From: Hyalella azteca
Lineage: Eukaryota > Arthropoda > Malacostraca > Amphipoda > Hyalellidae
Length of the DNA: 64,000 nucleotides
Direction of reading: 5' to 3'
Assembly: GCF_000764305.2 (NCBI RefSeq)
Contig: NW_025932965.1
Span: 1-64,000, forward strand
Positions 1-10,870 of this stretch are shown here, piece by piece (position 1 is the first letter of the stretch; each line of letters begins with the position of its first letter). Made by a program: the position numbers and the translations under genes. The notes beneath the pieces are model-generated. The model did not search any database and was not told the origin of the DNA. It worked only from the letters and a program-made list of their open reading frames with translations.

Positions 1-870
1 TGGTATGTCATGCTAATCTTGAGGAAAATAAACTTTCGTCTTTATGTACCTACCTCCATTACTCTTATTTTGCCTCAAAACTGTTCAATCAGTTCTGCCC
101 CACCCTGTATAAGCTAGCTAACACATTTAAATTGTATATAGTAATCAATATATAACAAATAGTCAAATAGTTAAAGACTACTTAAAGCCTTATAAGAATT
201 AGCTAAGCTGCTAGCTATGTAAAATGTATTGCACACTTGATGCCTCTGTACCAAAAACATTCCATTCATTGGAACCTAATACACACTAAAGGCAACAAGT
301 TTATATACCAATTTGTCATTCATAGAATCATAGTACCTACATTTATACTAAACCATGAATTACAATACCTCAATATAAATGAAAGACTGCCACTCAATAT
401 ATTTAAATATATGAAAAAATAAAAAATAAAAACGAAAAAATAAAAAAAATCATGATTTTTTTTTAAAAAAATCAAGTGATTTAATCACACGATTTAATCA
501 TTTTGATTTAATCATTGCCAACCCTGCACAAGACAATGAATATGATGTGTGTAATCCACTCACTGTTAGTTTTAAAACAGATAATAATAATGTAGGAAAT
601 TTGTTTCATCTTCATTCAAGTAGTTTCCAGCAACAGCAACATTTAAAACTGATATGAGGGAATAAATTCTTACATTGCAGAAACTTAAATCTGAAATGTT
701 TTCCCAAAAATTGTGAATGCAGACCAGGAAAGGATATTTCAATCACATAAAAGGATTTAAATTTACAAATAAAAAATTATCCAAAAAAGGGAGGGGTTGT
801 TTAGTTTATTTCTTTTATCTTTTGCAAAATCATATAAATGTTCCTACATTATATAAAATAAAATACCCAC
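1..870. other. AT-rich intron or flank left of DNAJC8 exon 4
   Basis: This should be intron 4 of the minus-strand DNAJC8 gene, because exon 4 ends in a good splice donor at 870. I looked for the next lysine/glutamate-rich exon of the family on the minus strand and did not find one. The stretch is AT-rich, with poly-A/poly-T tracts around 415-480. Confidence 0.5.
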
Positions 871-965
871 CCTCAGATTAACAATTTCTTGTGCTTCTTC
901 AACAACATCCAGGCATTTTTGTCGGGCATCTTCATTTTCCAGCACTTTATATGCCTTGGTCAGCT
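871..965 (-). CDS. DNAJC8: DNAJC8 exon 4
   Basis: The acceptor TATTTTGCAG lies just right of 965 and the donor GTGGGT just left of 871. The first two bases complete a glutamate codon split with exon 3. The exon is 95 nt and ends in phase 0 after NLR. Confidence 0.9.
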
Positions 966-2309
966 CTGCAAAATATAAAAGAATTTCAATGTGCAGCCAT
1001 TCCTCTAAGACATGATAATACAGATTATTACCTACCACTCTTGATCACAGCTCTGCACACAAACTCAGGAAGATATAACAAATAACTGTCATCATTTTTC
1101 AATAGAGCAACTAAATAATATCAGATTACCTACCACTCTTGATCACAGCTCTGCACACAAACTCAGGAAGATATAACAAATAACTGTCAACATTTTTCAA
1201 TAGAGCAACTAAATATATCATCATACAGAATATTAGGTTAGAGCAAAGGCTGATGAAGTAACAAACTCCAAAAGTAATTTATTACCATTATTACATTTTA
1301 ATACCTATGTGAAATGAATGCTAACCGTCAAAAGCTCTCTGAGCTCTTTCGCTGTCATCTTGATTCTTGTCAGGATGCACCAAGATGGACAACTGTGGAA
1401 ACAAAGCTAATTTAGTGTGTTATCACTGGACAGACCTAGGTATCTTGCAGCATAATTTCATGATCATGTGTTAAAACTTTATAAATAAAGATTTACAAAG
1501 AGAACAAAAAAGAAAAATTTTGCAACATTTTGATAACATCAATCCTTATGAGTATGACTATGTCACATGAAAAAAACAAATTAGTCAGTGGTTCATATAT
1601 GTTTGTTTGTGAATTTATGTTATTTACAATTATCATGTTGAATACTTTTATACCAAGTAAAAAAAATATTTGATACAAACCCTTTTATATTTCTTTTTAA
1701 TTTCTGGCAGCGACTTGGTAGGCTCAATTTGTAGCACTTGAAAAGGATTGAGGTTGGCATACGAGGCTCCAGGTCGGAGAAGTCTATCAATTTGTTGCTT
1801 GGACGTCAGGCATGAATCTTTCTTCTCAGTTTCTTTCAACTGCAAGAGATAAATTATTTTGAAAATGTGAAACCTCAATAAAAATGACAGCATACAAAAA
1901 AAGTACCTATAGCTAAGTTTCAAAACAACAAAAGAACATCAAAGCACAGACACAGTCATTTTAATTTAGTCACATTTCGACTTTGTTCAATAGTCGTGTG
2001 TGCACAAAATAATTTTTTGTGCTCATATCTACTTATTATTAATAGAAACTTATTCCAACCATCTTTAATTCATGCACACTTGCAAATCCCAAATAGGTAG
2101 ATAGATGATACTTCAAAAGTATATGAACGTCATTGATGATAAATAGGTAATTCTTTACACACATTCAATATTTTTCATCCAGAACCGAGTCTGAAGACAT
2201 ATTTATATAGGCATGTTTACCGTGTACCTACGAATTAACTCACATCAGTGTAGAATGACTGAAAATTGTCCTCGTGACCCCCAGAAGATGACGCTGCTAC
2301 GGAATCCAT
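871..2309 (-). CDS. DNAJC8: DNAJC8 (J-domain splicing-associated protein), 5' half, four exons
   Basis: The family is a nuclear Hsp70 co-chaperone with one J domain that associates with the spliceosome (human DNAJC8, yeast spf31). Four minus-strand exons (2309-2244, 1839-1681, 1392-1326, 965-871) join in frame with GT-AG borders and give about 129 residues, roughly half the family's usual length of about 250. The start ATG at 2309-2307 opens a short Ser/Gly/acidic leader, as in relatives. Exon 2 carries the family signature SYANLNPFQVLQIEP at the start of the J domain. Exon 3 holds the catalytic HPD motif (about residues 81-83) inside LVHPDKNQDD. Exon 4 supplies the final J-domain helix (LTKAYKVLENEDARQK). 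The C-terminal lysine/glutamate-rich half is not seen and should lie left of the window. No frameshift or stop is visible, so the gene looks functional. Identity rests on recognising the family pattern. Confidence 0.93.
1027..1222. repeat. Tandem duplication of about 99 bp in DNAJC8 intron 3
   Basis: The block beginning TACCTACCACTCTTGATCAC at about 1030 recurs at about 1129 with only a few changes. It lies wholly inside intron 3, between exons 3 and 4, so it should not alter the protein. Confidence 0.85.
1326..1392 (-). CDS. DNAJC8: DNAJC8 exon 3 with the HPD motif
   Basis: The acceptor TTTCCACAG precedes 1392 and the donor GTTAGC follows 1326. The 67-nt exon encodes 22 residues plus one base. 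It contains VHPDKNQDD, the loop that stimulates Hsp70 ATPase activity. Confidence 0.92.
1681..1839 (-). CDS. DNAJC8: DNAJC8 exon 2
   Basis: The acceptor TCTCTTGCAG precedes 1839. The donor GTTTGT after 1681 is weak at position +3. The exon has 159 nt and 53 residues in phase 0. It runs from the segment with SCLTSKQQIDRLLRPG to the basic helix EIKKKYKR, both typical of the family. Confidence 0.92.
2244..2309 (-). CDS. DNAJC8: DNAJC8 exon 1 with start codon
   Basis: Translation starts at ATG 2309-2307 and gives 22 residues (MDSVAASSSGG then HEDNFQSFYTD), ending at a strong donor GTGAGT. The NFQSFYTD end matches the segment before the splice in relatives. An upstream in-frame start is not needed. 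Confidence 0.88.
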
Positions 2310-2603
2310 AGAAATTTGGTTGATGTGACAAAATTTCAGTCAAATGATGATCTTTTAGCTTAACGCTACAGAATTAATAGCAAACACAAATTCGTCTTTA
2401 GTCCAATTTCTGAGGACTTGGTTCTTCACCACTCGCGCACGGGACGGCGGGCAGCGAACAAAAATCAAGCTCAAACTTCCTGGCTTCCAGCCTCGAACTG
2501 AACCTCAAAGGTTCAGTTGTATGTGGTTACTAAGAGAAGTAGCGGAGAGGTGGCAGCAATCATAGGAGTCCATAGTCCACGGGACACAGCAGAGAGATTA
2601 TTA
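2310..2603. promoter_or_regulatory. Likely DNAJC8 5'UTR and promoter region
   Basis: This lies immediately upstream of the DNAJC8 start codon. It includes a locally CG-rich patch at about 2430-2460 (CGCGCACGGGACGGCGGGC) in otherwise AT-rich DNA, as expected near a housekeeping promoter. No TATA box stands out. The call is positional. Confidence 0.35.
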
Positions 2604-2814
2604 ATGAGGTTTAATCGTAAGTCTTTTTAATATACGTCATTATATTCATAGGAGCAGCCAAATTAAATTATGATAATTGGTGTAATTTCCATAATATGTT
2701 TTCTAACTTGGAAAGAAGTTTTTCTAAAAAATCGGCAGTATTTGACTGATCATTACGGAACGTAGCTAGGTATATTTTACATCCTTTTGCAGGCGTTCAG
2801 GTACTAATAGTCGT

Positions 2815-3335
2815 CAAGGGAAAGCAGCCGGGCACCACAAATTTTGTACACCAATAAGCCCTGAATCGAACGCCTTGGATCTTTCCGGACATCCACCAAT
2901 CAGCCGTGGATGGAATCTGCTATCCGTAACCTATCATTGACATCCTTCTGCTTTGAATATTTTGAGCTCCACACCCCCCAGACACGAGGTCGAATAGCCT
3001 AGGGTCGAATGGCCGTCCACCACTGAACGTTGCGTCGAAGCATCACTTCATACCCTGGCCACCGCTCGAATTGCAACTTGCGCGCAACAGCCTGCGACCA
3101 CTTGGAGTCCGAGTGGTGTACAATTTTTTCGCGGTACGGCGGACGTCGCTAGGCCATTCGATCGCCGGCTGTTTCCCCTGAGGGCTGATTGGTCTAATTC
3201 AATTGATTCGTTCTGTCTGGTGGCTTTCGGCTGCCTATATGATTTTCCAGAAGTGTTGAAGGCTACGTTCCGGAGGGCAGGAGTCATGAGAGTCCATTAC
3301 ATCCAGGGCAGTGGTGGTCTTCGGCAGGCTTCCCA
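2815..3335 (+). mobile_element. Fold-back repeat family, copy A
   Basis: Its left end (GCAGCCGGGCACCAC, then CACCAATAAGCCCTGAATCG) and right end (GGCTACGTTCCGGAGGGC through GTGGTCTTCGGCAGGC) recur inverted at 3903-4322, and again in direct orientation in shortened form at 4452-4603. The ends look like an imperfect terminal inverted repeat (GGGNNCGCNGCCG...ACC). No transposase reading frame is visible, so this is a non-autonomous DNA element by inference. Confidence 0.6.
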
Positions 3336-3487
3336 TAGTCAAAATGAGAATGAGTTAGCAATTTGTAATTAACGATCTAACATTTGGTATTTTGAGGTAT
3401 GATTACCAGAAGAATACTCAACAATAATACTGAGGGATTTATACCAAAAAAATCCCAATTCATGGCTTATCAGGAGTAATAATAATG

Positions 3488-3590
3488 TAACTCAGTACTG
3501 AACGAAAACGTGAAGTCACGGACGGACAGACAGACGGACATGGCGAGCACAATAGTGAATTTTCTCCATAAATGAGAAAATGCGCTAAAA
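3488..3590 (+). mobile_element. GACGGACA-core inverted-repeat element, copy 1
   Basis: The order AACTCAGTACT, ACGGACGGACAGACAG, GCGAGCACAATAGTG, GAGAAAATGCGCTAAAA recurs at 7353-7629, 9400-9520 and 26048-26205. This copy lacks the left GCATTTTCTC inverted repeat, so it is truncated inside. Confidence 0.65.
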
Positions 3591-3902
3591 ACAGTTAGAT
3601 CTGTTTGTTTCCATCATAATTGTAGTGTTACGAGCTTACAAACATTCACAATTAATATTTTGTATCAGGAATCTTGATTTGCCATGAATTAATGATGCTG
3701 ATTACCAAAAATAGGACCTATGAATGACTCCAGATTGCTTACTGTCGAGTCTATCGGTGTCAGGTAAGGTGTATTATTTTTATATGCCCTACGAATGGAT
3801 ATTTCTTCAAGAATCAAGGTGTACAGATTCCACACAACTCCAAAATCACCCGCTAACTTGCCAGCAGATTCTAACAGAAAAGACAATTTTTTCGCAACTA
3901 AA

Positions 3903-4322
3903 CGGGTCGCCTGCCGAAGACCACTACTGCCCTGGATGTAATGGACCATCATGATTCCTGCCGTCCGGAACGTAGCCTTCATCACTTCAAGCCGTCCGTA
4001 TCTAGGCCGTGGGTCGAACCAGCCCTCGGTCGAACGGTCACTTGTGTGACTTGTCGAAGGACGATAAATTTTGGAACAAAACTATGCTGTCTGAAGCCTA
4101 ACCTCAGATGCGAAGAACGTAAAATTACGTAATTTAACGATGCCCGGTAGTCAGATTCGATCCGGGGCCTGGTGGTGCAAGGCAGGTTCTATGCGAGGCC
4201 GGAGGAAGTCAAAGCCGAGTGGTTCAGGGCTGATTGGTGGATGTCCGGAGAGATCCAAAGGGGTTCGATTCAGGGCTTATTGGTGCACAATATTGGTGGT
4301 GCACGGCTGCGCTCCCAACTAA
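3903..4322 (-). mobile_element. Fold-back repeat family, copy B (inverted)
   Basis: Reverse-oriented relative of 2815-3335. GCCTGCCGAAGACCAC opens it and GCACGGCTGCGCTCCC closes it. Its middle differs from copy A, so only the ends and flanking 100-150 bp are shared. The two form a large imperfect hairpin. Confidence 0.6.
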
Positions 4323-4451
4323 ACAGCTCATAATCTCCCAATTCTGATCTGACGATTCATACCGCACTGCCCTGCCATTAATTAGCTATACGTCATATTT
4401 CATGAATATTGAGTTAAGTTGATTTATTTTAAAAAATCTGCAATAATTCCC

Positions 4452-4603
4452 TATCGGGGAGCGCAGCCGTGCACCGCCAATTTGTGCACCAATAAGCCCT
4501 GAATCGAACGCCTTGGAATTCTAAGGCTACGTTCCGGAAGGCAGGAATCATGATGGTCCATTATATCCAGGGCAGTGGTGGTCTTCGGCAGGCGACCCCC
4601 CTA
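4452..4603 (+). mobile_element. Fold-back repeat family, short copy C
   Basis: Contains both family ends (GGGGAGCGCAGCCGTGCACC and GGTCTTCGGCAGGCGACC) but only about 150 bp in total. It is an internally deleted, MITE-like copy. Confidence 0.6.
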
Positions 4604-5985
4604 CCGCGGCGCATTGCCAAGAATCAGTTATGTTCTATATCTCACGCAAATCCATTCAGAAGTTAGGGACTTATAAGTTGTTCATTTGCGTGAATCTAAG
4701 ATGAAAAACTACCCCAAATGAAGTTCCAATTTAAACATTTATAGTTATTTAGCAATTGAAAAAGTTAGGCACAAAAACGAAAAAATGGCATCAAAACGCA
4801 TAACTTTGATTTAGATCTAAACTTTTTTTAGTAGTTTCTTATGGCAATATATCATGACTTCATATACAACACTTTTCTTAAAATTTTTGACTCAATAATT
4901 ATCAAGATTCTCTATATTAAAGTGCCTGTTGCAGATTTTTGTATGTAAGTTGTCATGAAGTAATAAACATTGATGCATACAGCACAGTCGTTGATTTTAA
5001 CTACTTCGCCCGTGGTCCACTCGCTCTTTTCAAGTCATTAGTTTCGTTATCTCGTGCAACGACTCATGCCGTTATCTATCAAATGAAAGTATCATTATTA
5101 AAGACCTGTAAAAGTAGGTTTAGGTGATACTAACTACACAACAGCATTAATTGGTACAGTAGTAAGTGTCTGTATAGAGTCTTCTGGAAGACTTCACGCG
5201 GAGTTAGCACGAACACATAAGTGGCAGGCAGTGCTCACGTCGCGTGGTTGGTATCGTGCGCAATAGCAATCGTCTGCTAATGGATCGCAATGGTCATCGA
5301 CACACGGCGACGGAAAGCACCTTTTAATGATGGACCCCAAATTACACAGCTCTCTAACTCGCTAGTCCGACCATCACGCCATCGCATGCTCACTCGCACG
5401 TGTAAAGTTTGGTGCTCATGCTTAGCACCTTAAAGTACTTCTTTGCTGGGCTTTAGGAAGTTTAATTCCATTTAATGTAAAGACTTATTAATACTGATAA
5501 ACGAATAATTTTTTACGTGTTAATTCAAACAAGTTTCAGGCCGCTTATGAACCTATACTAAATACCTGCTAAATTAATTGTGCCCTAGATAAATACATTT
5601 CACTGAATTTTTCCAATATTATTATGATTTAATCCAATGATGATAAGCTGAAATCAAAAATGAAGTCACTTGGAATTCGATTGGAAAGCTGCACTTTAAT
5701 TGGATCAAGTCATAAACTCGTCACAACATGAAATTCTTGCCATGTATCTGATGCCTGAAAGTCTCAAAAAAGTCGGACTCTCTAACAAACCTAATTTAAA
5801 ATAATTTACATTCCGTTGAAAGTTCAATTTTGGACGCCTAGAACGCATTCCTCGGGAGCACGTCTTCAATTTGCTGGCTGAAATTGTTATGTTTTGTAAT
5901 AAGACTTAAAGTTCTGTTCGATGCTCGATGAATTCAGCAAGATATTTGAAGTGGTACAAGTTCAATTGAAGCACTCACGCATGGC
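4604..5985. other. Spacer without recognised gene
   Basis: Ordinary AT-rich sequence with a less AT-rich island at about 5180-5420. No reading frame here resembles a known family, and I see no repeats beyond short runs. Confidence 0.5.
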
Positions 5986-5995
5986 ACATTCTTCC

Positions 5996-6247
5996 ACACG
6001 CAAGTTCCACACTCTCACACGCCCCACACTCTCACACGCCCCACGCTCCCACACGCCCCATACTCCCACACGCCCCACACCCTTCCACACGCACGGCCCA
6101 CACTACCACACGCACGCCCCACACTCAAACACGCACGCCCCACACTCTTCCACACGCACGCCCCACACTCTTCCACACGCACGCCCCACACTTCCCCACA
6201 CTCCCACACGCCCCACACCTCCACACGCTCCACACTCCCACACTCCA
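5996..6247. repeat. CACACGCCCCACACTC minisatellite
   Basis: Degenerate tandem repeats of CACACGCCCCACACTC and CACACGCACGCCCCACAC, strongly biased to A and C on the plus strand. Long reading frames on both strands here are only a by-product of the repeat. Confidence 0.9.
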
Positions 6248-6255
6248 ATGCAGAA

Positions 6256-7084
6256 CTAAGAGCTCTCTGCACTAAGTGTCTCCATGGCTACCGACTTATT
6301 AAAAATTTATGGTCGGCTTTACGACGTCCAAACAATGGCCGCAGATAAGCCGACCAACGATTAGTTCGATGGCTGTTGGGGCGGACGCATTGCATTAGCG
6401 CACCCGACATTCAACAGAATTTTTAAAGTAATTTGTTTGCTCGTCGCCAGTCTCGATGCTAAGAAAATTGTTCCAGAAATCAACCTTGTGATTGAGCGAG
6501 CAAATCTTGCTCATAATTACAAATGTCACGTGATGGCTTTCTGTTCCTAGAATGTGATTCAAGGTTTGTACAGGTAGCGACAAAATAATTTGCTATTTTA
6601 AAAACTTCGTTAAATTAAGTTTTACAAATTAGGGTAAATAATATTAACTCCAGTCTTCTGTTGAGGAATGTTTTACTCACATGTTCTTGAAATTTTTCTT
6701 GTTATTTTTAATTTATTCTTAATCAACTGTGAAAATTTTTCACAACTTTCATCAATTATGCTTTAATTATTAGTCGTCTTCTTTTCATATTTATGAAGGA
6801 CGTTCCAGTAATTGAATTTAAACAAATCACTGGATCAGAATAACCATTGCTAGTTAACTAATAATATTTTAGAATTTATTGCAGTTTCCACTCACAAATG
6901 AAATGTCCTAGTTTATTGGCAAATTTTTGCTGCAGAGAATGAGTCTGAATTGAATGCTAACAGCATGCAGCCGTGGAGAGGAGATTCGTATTTGTTCAAA
7001 ATTTCTAGTTTGCGCTAAGCTAAAAATTTTTTAATTCGTAATGTCATTAAAATTAAGTCATTCAGTAGACGCAGTAGAGCCCAA
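6256..7084. other. AT-rich spacer
   Basis: No coding signal. A short inverted repeat (GGTCGGCTT at about 6311, AAGCCGACC at about 6346) could form a hairpin. Confidence 0.45.
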
Positions 7085-7296
7085 TGCAAATTTCAACCCA
7101 ACAGGCGAACTCTTCAGCTGCAGGCGAATTCTGCAGCTGCCCGTGAACCAACAGACGAATCCTGCAGCTGCAGGTGAACCCAACAGGCGAACCCAACAGG
7201 CGAACCCTGCAGCTGCAGGTGAACCCGACAGGCGAAGCCTGCAGCTGCAGGTGAACCCAACAGGCGAAGCCTGCAGCTGCAGGTGAACCCAACAAT
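7085..7296. repeat. GCTGCAGGTGAACCCAACAG minisatellite
   Basis: About 32-bp units built from CTGCAGCTGCAGGTGAACCC plus AACAGGCGAA, with some half-units. The palindrome CTGCAG recurs in each unit. Confidence 0.9.
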
Positions 7297-7352
7297 AATC
7301 ACTTTTTCTTATATCAATGATCATCTTTAACTGACTTTGAAAAAAAATTAGA

Positions 7353-7629
7353 TCAGTACTCACTGCAGTGGGTGACAGAGAGCGCATTTTCTCGTCTGTC
7401 CGTGATGTCACTGACAGACGGATGGACGGACGGACGGACGGACACGACGAGCACAATAGTGCCTTTTTAGCGCATTTTATCATTTATGGAATAAAGGCGC
7501 TATTGTGCTCGTCATGTCCGTCCGTCTGTCAGTCCGTCTGTCCGTCTGTCCGTCCGTCCGTCCGTGACCACGTTTTCGTCGACGAGAAAATTCGCTCTCT
7601 GTCACTCACTGCAGTGAGTACTGAGTTAT
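7353..7629. mobile_element. Head-to-head pair of GACGGACA-core elements
   Basis: The left half (CAGTACTCACTGCAGTG, GAGAGCGCATTTTCTCGTC, GACGGACGGACGGACG, GAGCACAATAGTGCC) is mirrored on the other strand by the right half, ending CACTGCAGTGAGTACTG. The whole is a near-palindrome of about 277 bp. A further fragment (AAAATGCGCTAAAAA) follows at about 7649. Confidence 0.75.
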
Positions 7630-7663
7630 ATTTTTTCCACAAATTATAAAATGCGCTAAAAAG

Positions 7664-8295
7664 AAAACAACTACAGAATATCATTAGAATAAGATTTAAA
7701 TCTACTAATTCGTTTCTTCATTACTGATTTGCAAGCACCAATGCAAGTCCATACCAATGTTTCATTTATGTACATATGATCCAATCCTAATATGTATTAG
7801 GAATATCCAGGTTCTTCTTAAACCCACGAAGAATAAAGATAACCGTCGCATTTAGGTCTAGTATATAACATATAGCAGCGTCCGTTATTCGGCATTGCGT
7901 TAAATTACTTGCAAAGATCAGTTTAATGAAAGTCGGCTATATATGGTTCTACTGTATTTTCGGTGTCTTACTGTACGTTTTAATTTTATGTGTTACTGGT
8001 AAATATATTTTGAGATAAAATTGAAATGAGTACGTGTTTTTCCGTGAATGTAATGTAAGTTTTATTTCTTTACAGGAGACTGCAGAGCCGTTACCTATGC
8101 CTTAACGCTAATGTAATATGTTGTTCTTGTTATAAGGTTACGTTACTAATATTAGATTCGCGTTAGTGTTCAATTCCATCAATATCGTTTGTCGAGTCAA
8201 ATCTACTCTTGAATAAATGTTTTACAAAGGGTAAATTTAAGTGTATCTCGGTATGCAAGTTCGTCATAGCCTTTGACTGTATTTTTCAAAATACT
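7664..8295. other. Spacer before the LINE fragment
   Basis: AT-rich and without recognised genes. It may include decayed LINE sequence, but no translated similarity is visible upstream of about 8296. Confidence 0.4.
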
Positions 8296-9228
8296 TTGAA
8301 CGGAGAGACTTGGCGAGAAGGCCAATTGACACCTTTATTCAAATACGGCGATAAGAGGAGCCCCGGTAAATATTGCTCTGTCAGTCTCTCAAGCATTGTT
8401 TGTAAGGTAATGGAATCTGTTGTGAGAGATAGGATTATTGATCACTTTACTGTTCACCATCTCCTATCAGACTGTCAACGTGATTTTATTTCCGGTAGAT
8501 CCTGCAACACTAACCTCTAGTCTACGTTGAACGATGGGACTCGCCTGCTGGACGAAAGGGAGCCAGTGGATGTAGTGTACCTTGATTTTGCCGTAGCATC
8601 GGACAGTGTTTCGCAGTGGCTGTTACGTAAAGTGAAGTCTTTGGGAATAGAGAGAAGTGTACTCCAATGGATTAGAGATTTTCTAGTAAGTAGACGCCAA
8701 CGGGCCAGTTACTAGAACTTTGTCAGACTGGGCATAAGCGCACAGCGATGTGCCACGAGGAAGCGTACTCGGGCCTGTTTTATTCGAAGCGTTCATGAGC
8801 GATCTGCCATTTGACGATGCTAAAGTTTATACCGCAGTTAATGATGCGCCGAAAAAAGTACAGTTACAAGCTAATCTTGATAGCCTAGTTGACTGGGCTG
8901 ATGCATGGCAGCTGCGTTTCAATGCAGAATATTGTTAAGTACTTCACCTAGGTTAGGACAATGATCAGCAATCTAGCAATACAAAACACGATTGCAACGA
9001 GAGAGTGATTGGCAGCGTAAGGAAAGATTTGAGAGTTTATGTCGATAAGGAGTTGAAATTTTCGAAACACATTGAAGCGCAAGGTAGTAAAGACAATACA
9101 GTAAACGGCTTTGATTGATCAGACGCTCCTATACGAGTTCCTAGATGCAGAAACGATGAAGCTATTGTTTATCGTTGTCGTGCGTCTAAACCTAAAGTTT
9201 CGAAACGCTGTGTGGTCACCGAAATTTC
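8296..9228 (+). pseudogene. Decayed CR1/Jockey-like LINE reverse transcriptase
   Basis: The translated order matches non-LTR reverse transcriptases of the CR1/Jockey group. First comes a fingers segment (LTPLFKYGDKRSPGKY, then CKVMESVVRDRIIDH and LLSDCQRDFISGRSC). Next are EPVDVVYLDF, then VPRGSVLGPVLF, then an altered FADD box read as FDDAKVY, and lastly NAVWSPKF. It is dead: there are stops at about 8518, 8713 and 8936, and frame changes at about 8749 and after 8940. The endonuclease domain is missing. Reverse transcriptase would copy the element RNA at its insertion site (target-primed). The CR1 versus Jockey assignment is from general pattern only. Confidence 0.85.
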
Positions 9229-9399
9229 AGGAAAAAAAATTTAGTCTAGAGTGTTCAATGACGTGCAACAAGAAAAATTACATATTTCCGGCTTAAAATG
9301 ATATTCTTATGAAGAAAAATAAACGATAGTTTCGTCATTGTTATCGCTGTCTGCGTTGCGGCTTCATCGGCCACCAGAGGCCACGGTTTTCTCAAAATC

Positions 9400-9520
9400 G
9401 ACGAAAACGTGACGTCACAGACAGACGGACGGACAGACGAATGAGCACAATAGAGCCTTTTTCTGCTAAAAAAGCAAAAGAATGCGCTATAGAGCCAAAT
9501 GAGAAAATGCGCTAAAAAGT
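9400..9520 (+). mobile_element. GACGGACA-core inverted-repeat element, copy 4
   Basis: Contains CGACGAAAACGTGACGTCAC, GACAGACGGACGGACAGACG, GAGCACAATAG and GAGAAAATGCGCTAAAAAG in family order. It adds an internal partial repeat of the GCGCTA end. Confidence 0.65.
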
Positions 9521-9703
9521 GCGGTGCAATTCTTCCGTGCAACAAAATTTCTTCTCACTACGAGTCACTTAATTACACGTGAAACTCTCAGTCGCATCAT
9601 TAACGCTGCTACTAGAGCTTATCTCCGAGTATAAATCCGACCAAGAACAGACTAGAATATGAAGCTGTGCAGGAATATTAGTTTCGACTAGAAGTGCCTC
9701 CCA

Positions 9704-9990
9704 CCTCACAAATTAGATGTATTCACATAACATAACATAGTGATGTCAGCGCTGAAGAGTAGGCCTGATGTGGCCTGTCGCCGATTCTTTCATTTTTTTG
9801 ACTTGTTCACAGAAGATCTAAAATAGTATCATTTGACCGGGGTCATTTCAGGACTGATGATAGTTTGAAATAGCTACGTACTAGACTTACACCGGGTTCG
9901 ATATGGTGCTAGGCATTTCAAGTCTGAACATACATTTTTCCATATCTTGTCTAGTCTGTTCTTGAACTCGTTCATACTCGGAGCGCCAAA
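9704..9990 (-). mobile_element. 3' end of a LINE on the minus strand
   Basis: Reading the minus strand from about 9985, the frame contains MNEFKNRLDKIWKN, the usual C-terminal end of CR1/Jockey-type ORF2, and stops at 9876-9874. A short 3' untranslated tail follows, ending in repeats of TATGT around 9727-9740. CR1-like elements typically end in short tandem repeats. The orientation is opposite to the fragment at 8296-9228, so this is a separate insertion. Confidence 0.65.
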
Positions 9991-10324
9991 GTATTCAACA
10001 GCTACTTAGCTTCAACGTCAGTTTTGGATAGATCTGGTCACAAGGCCAGCCCTCTGTTCATGAGACAAGTCAAGCGTATAATAAGAATTGTCGATTGACC
10101 AACTCAGCCTGTTCATTAAGTGAAATATAATACAGTGTTATGTTTTTTGCAATGTTGAAGGTATGAATACAACACGTGAGCCCACGAAAAAAGTATAATT
10201 AAAAAATACTACGTTTCCATCATGATAAGTTGATCAGGACAAAATCAAACAACCAATATCTAAGACAAGTTATCTAATAACCAATCCAATAATATAAATA
10301 TATATAATATATCGGTTGCAGCGT

Positions 10325-10525
10325 TTATTAGGATGTAAGCCTGTCGCTGATTCTTAACATTGCAGAACATCCACAGCACGTTGCTGGCTTGAACTCGCAA
10401 CTCACTGCTTCAAATTTTCTGTGCTTAACCGCCCGGCCTCCTCGCTGATTCTGACCAGAAACTGGCGCACAGAATCGAACTCGCACCTCTCTGCGCTAAT
10501 CTTAGTACTCTGAAGTTAGAAAAGG
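10325..10525 (-). mobile_element. tRNA-derived SINE
   Basis: On the minus strand, GAGGCCGGGCGGTTAAGCAC resembles a tRNA-Ser/Leu A box and GTTGCGAGTTCAAGCC a B box, with spacing like that of a tRNA. A second B-box-like stretch (GGTGCGAGTTCGATTC) lies upstream near 10480, suggesting a dimer. The tail (AAGAATCAGCGACAGGC) resembles the 3' region of the LINE at 9704-9990. RNA polymerase III transcription is inferred. Confidence 0.55.
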
Positions 10526-10544
10526 GCCACTTTAACCTTATCAA

Positions 10545-10870
10545 CCTCTTCTCTTATATGATTTATTTTTTTTACTTATTTTATCAACATTTTCTTTCAT
10601 TATATCAACTTTTCTTTTTATATAACCTTTTCTCTTAATTTATCAACCTTTTGTCATATATCGTCAACTTTTTCTTTTATTTTATCAACCTTTTCTCTTA
10701 TTTTATCAACCTTTTCTCCTATTTCATCATCAAACTTTTTCTGTTATTTCATCAACCTTTTCTCTTATTTTATCAACCCTTTCTCTCATTTTATCAGCCT
10801 ATTAATTCTCTCATTTATCAACCTATTCACTTATTTACCAATCCTTTCTCTTATTTTACCAATCTTTTAC
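10545..10870. repeat. Pyrimidine-rich 20-bp repeat array
   Basis: Degenerate units of TTTATCAACCTTTTCTCTTA, almost free of G on the plus strand. The reading frame across it reflects only the repeat. Confidence 0.85.

Noticed and set aside
3048..3287. Arg/Ala-rich minus-strand frame
   Set aside because: It falls inside the fold-back repeat; no homologous protein pattern and not kept open in the other copies.
8209..8295. Extension of the LINE reading frame upstream
   Set aside because: The residues before about 8296 show no reverse-transcriptase likeness and are low in complexity.
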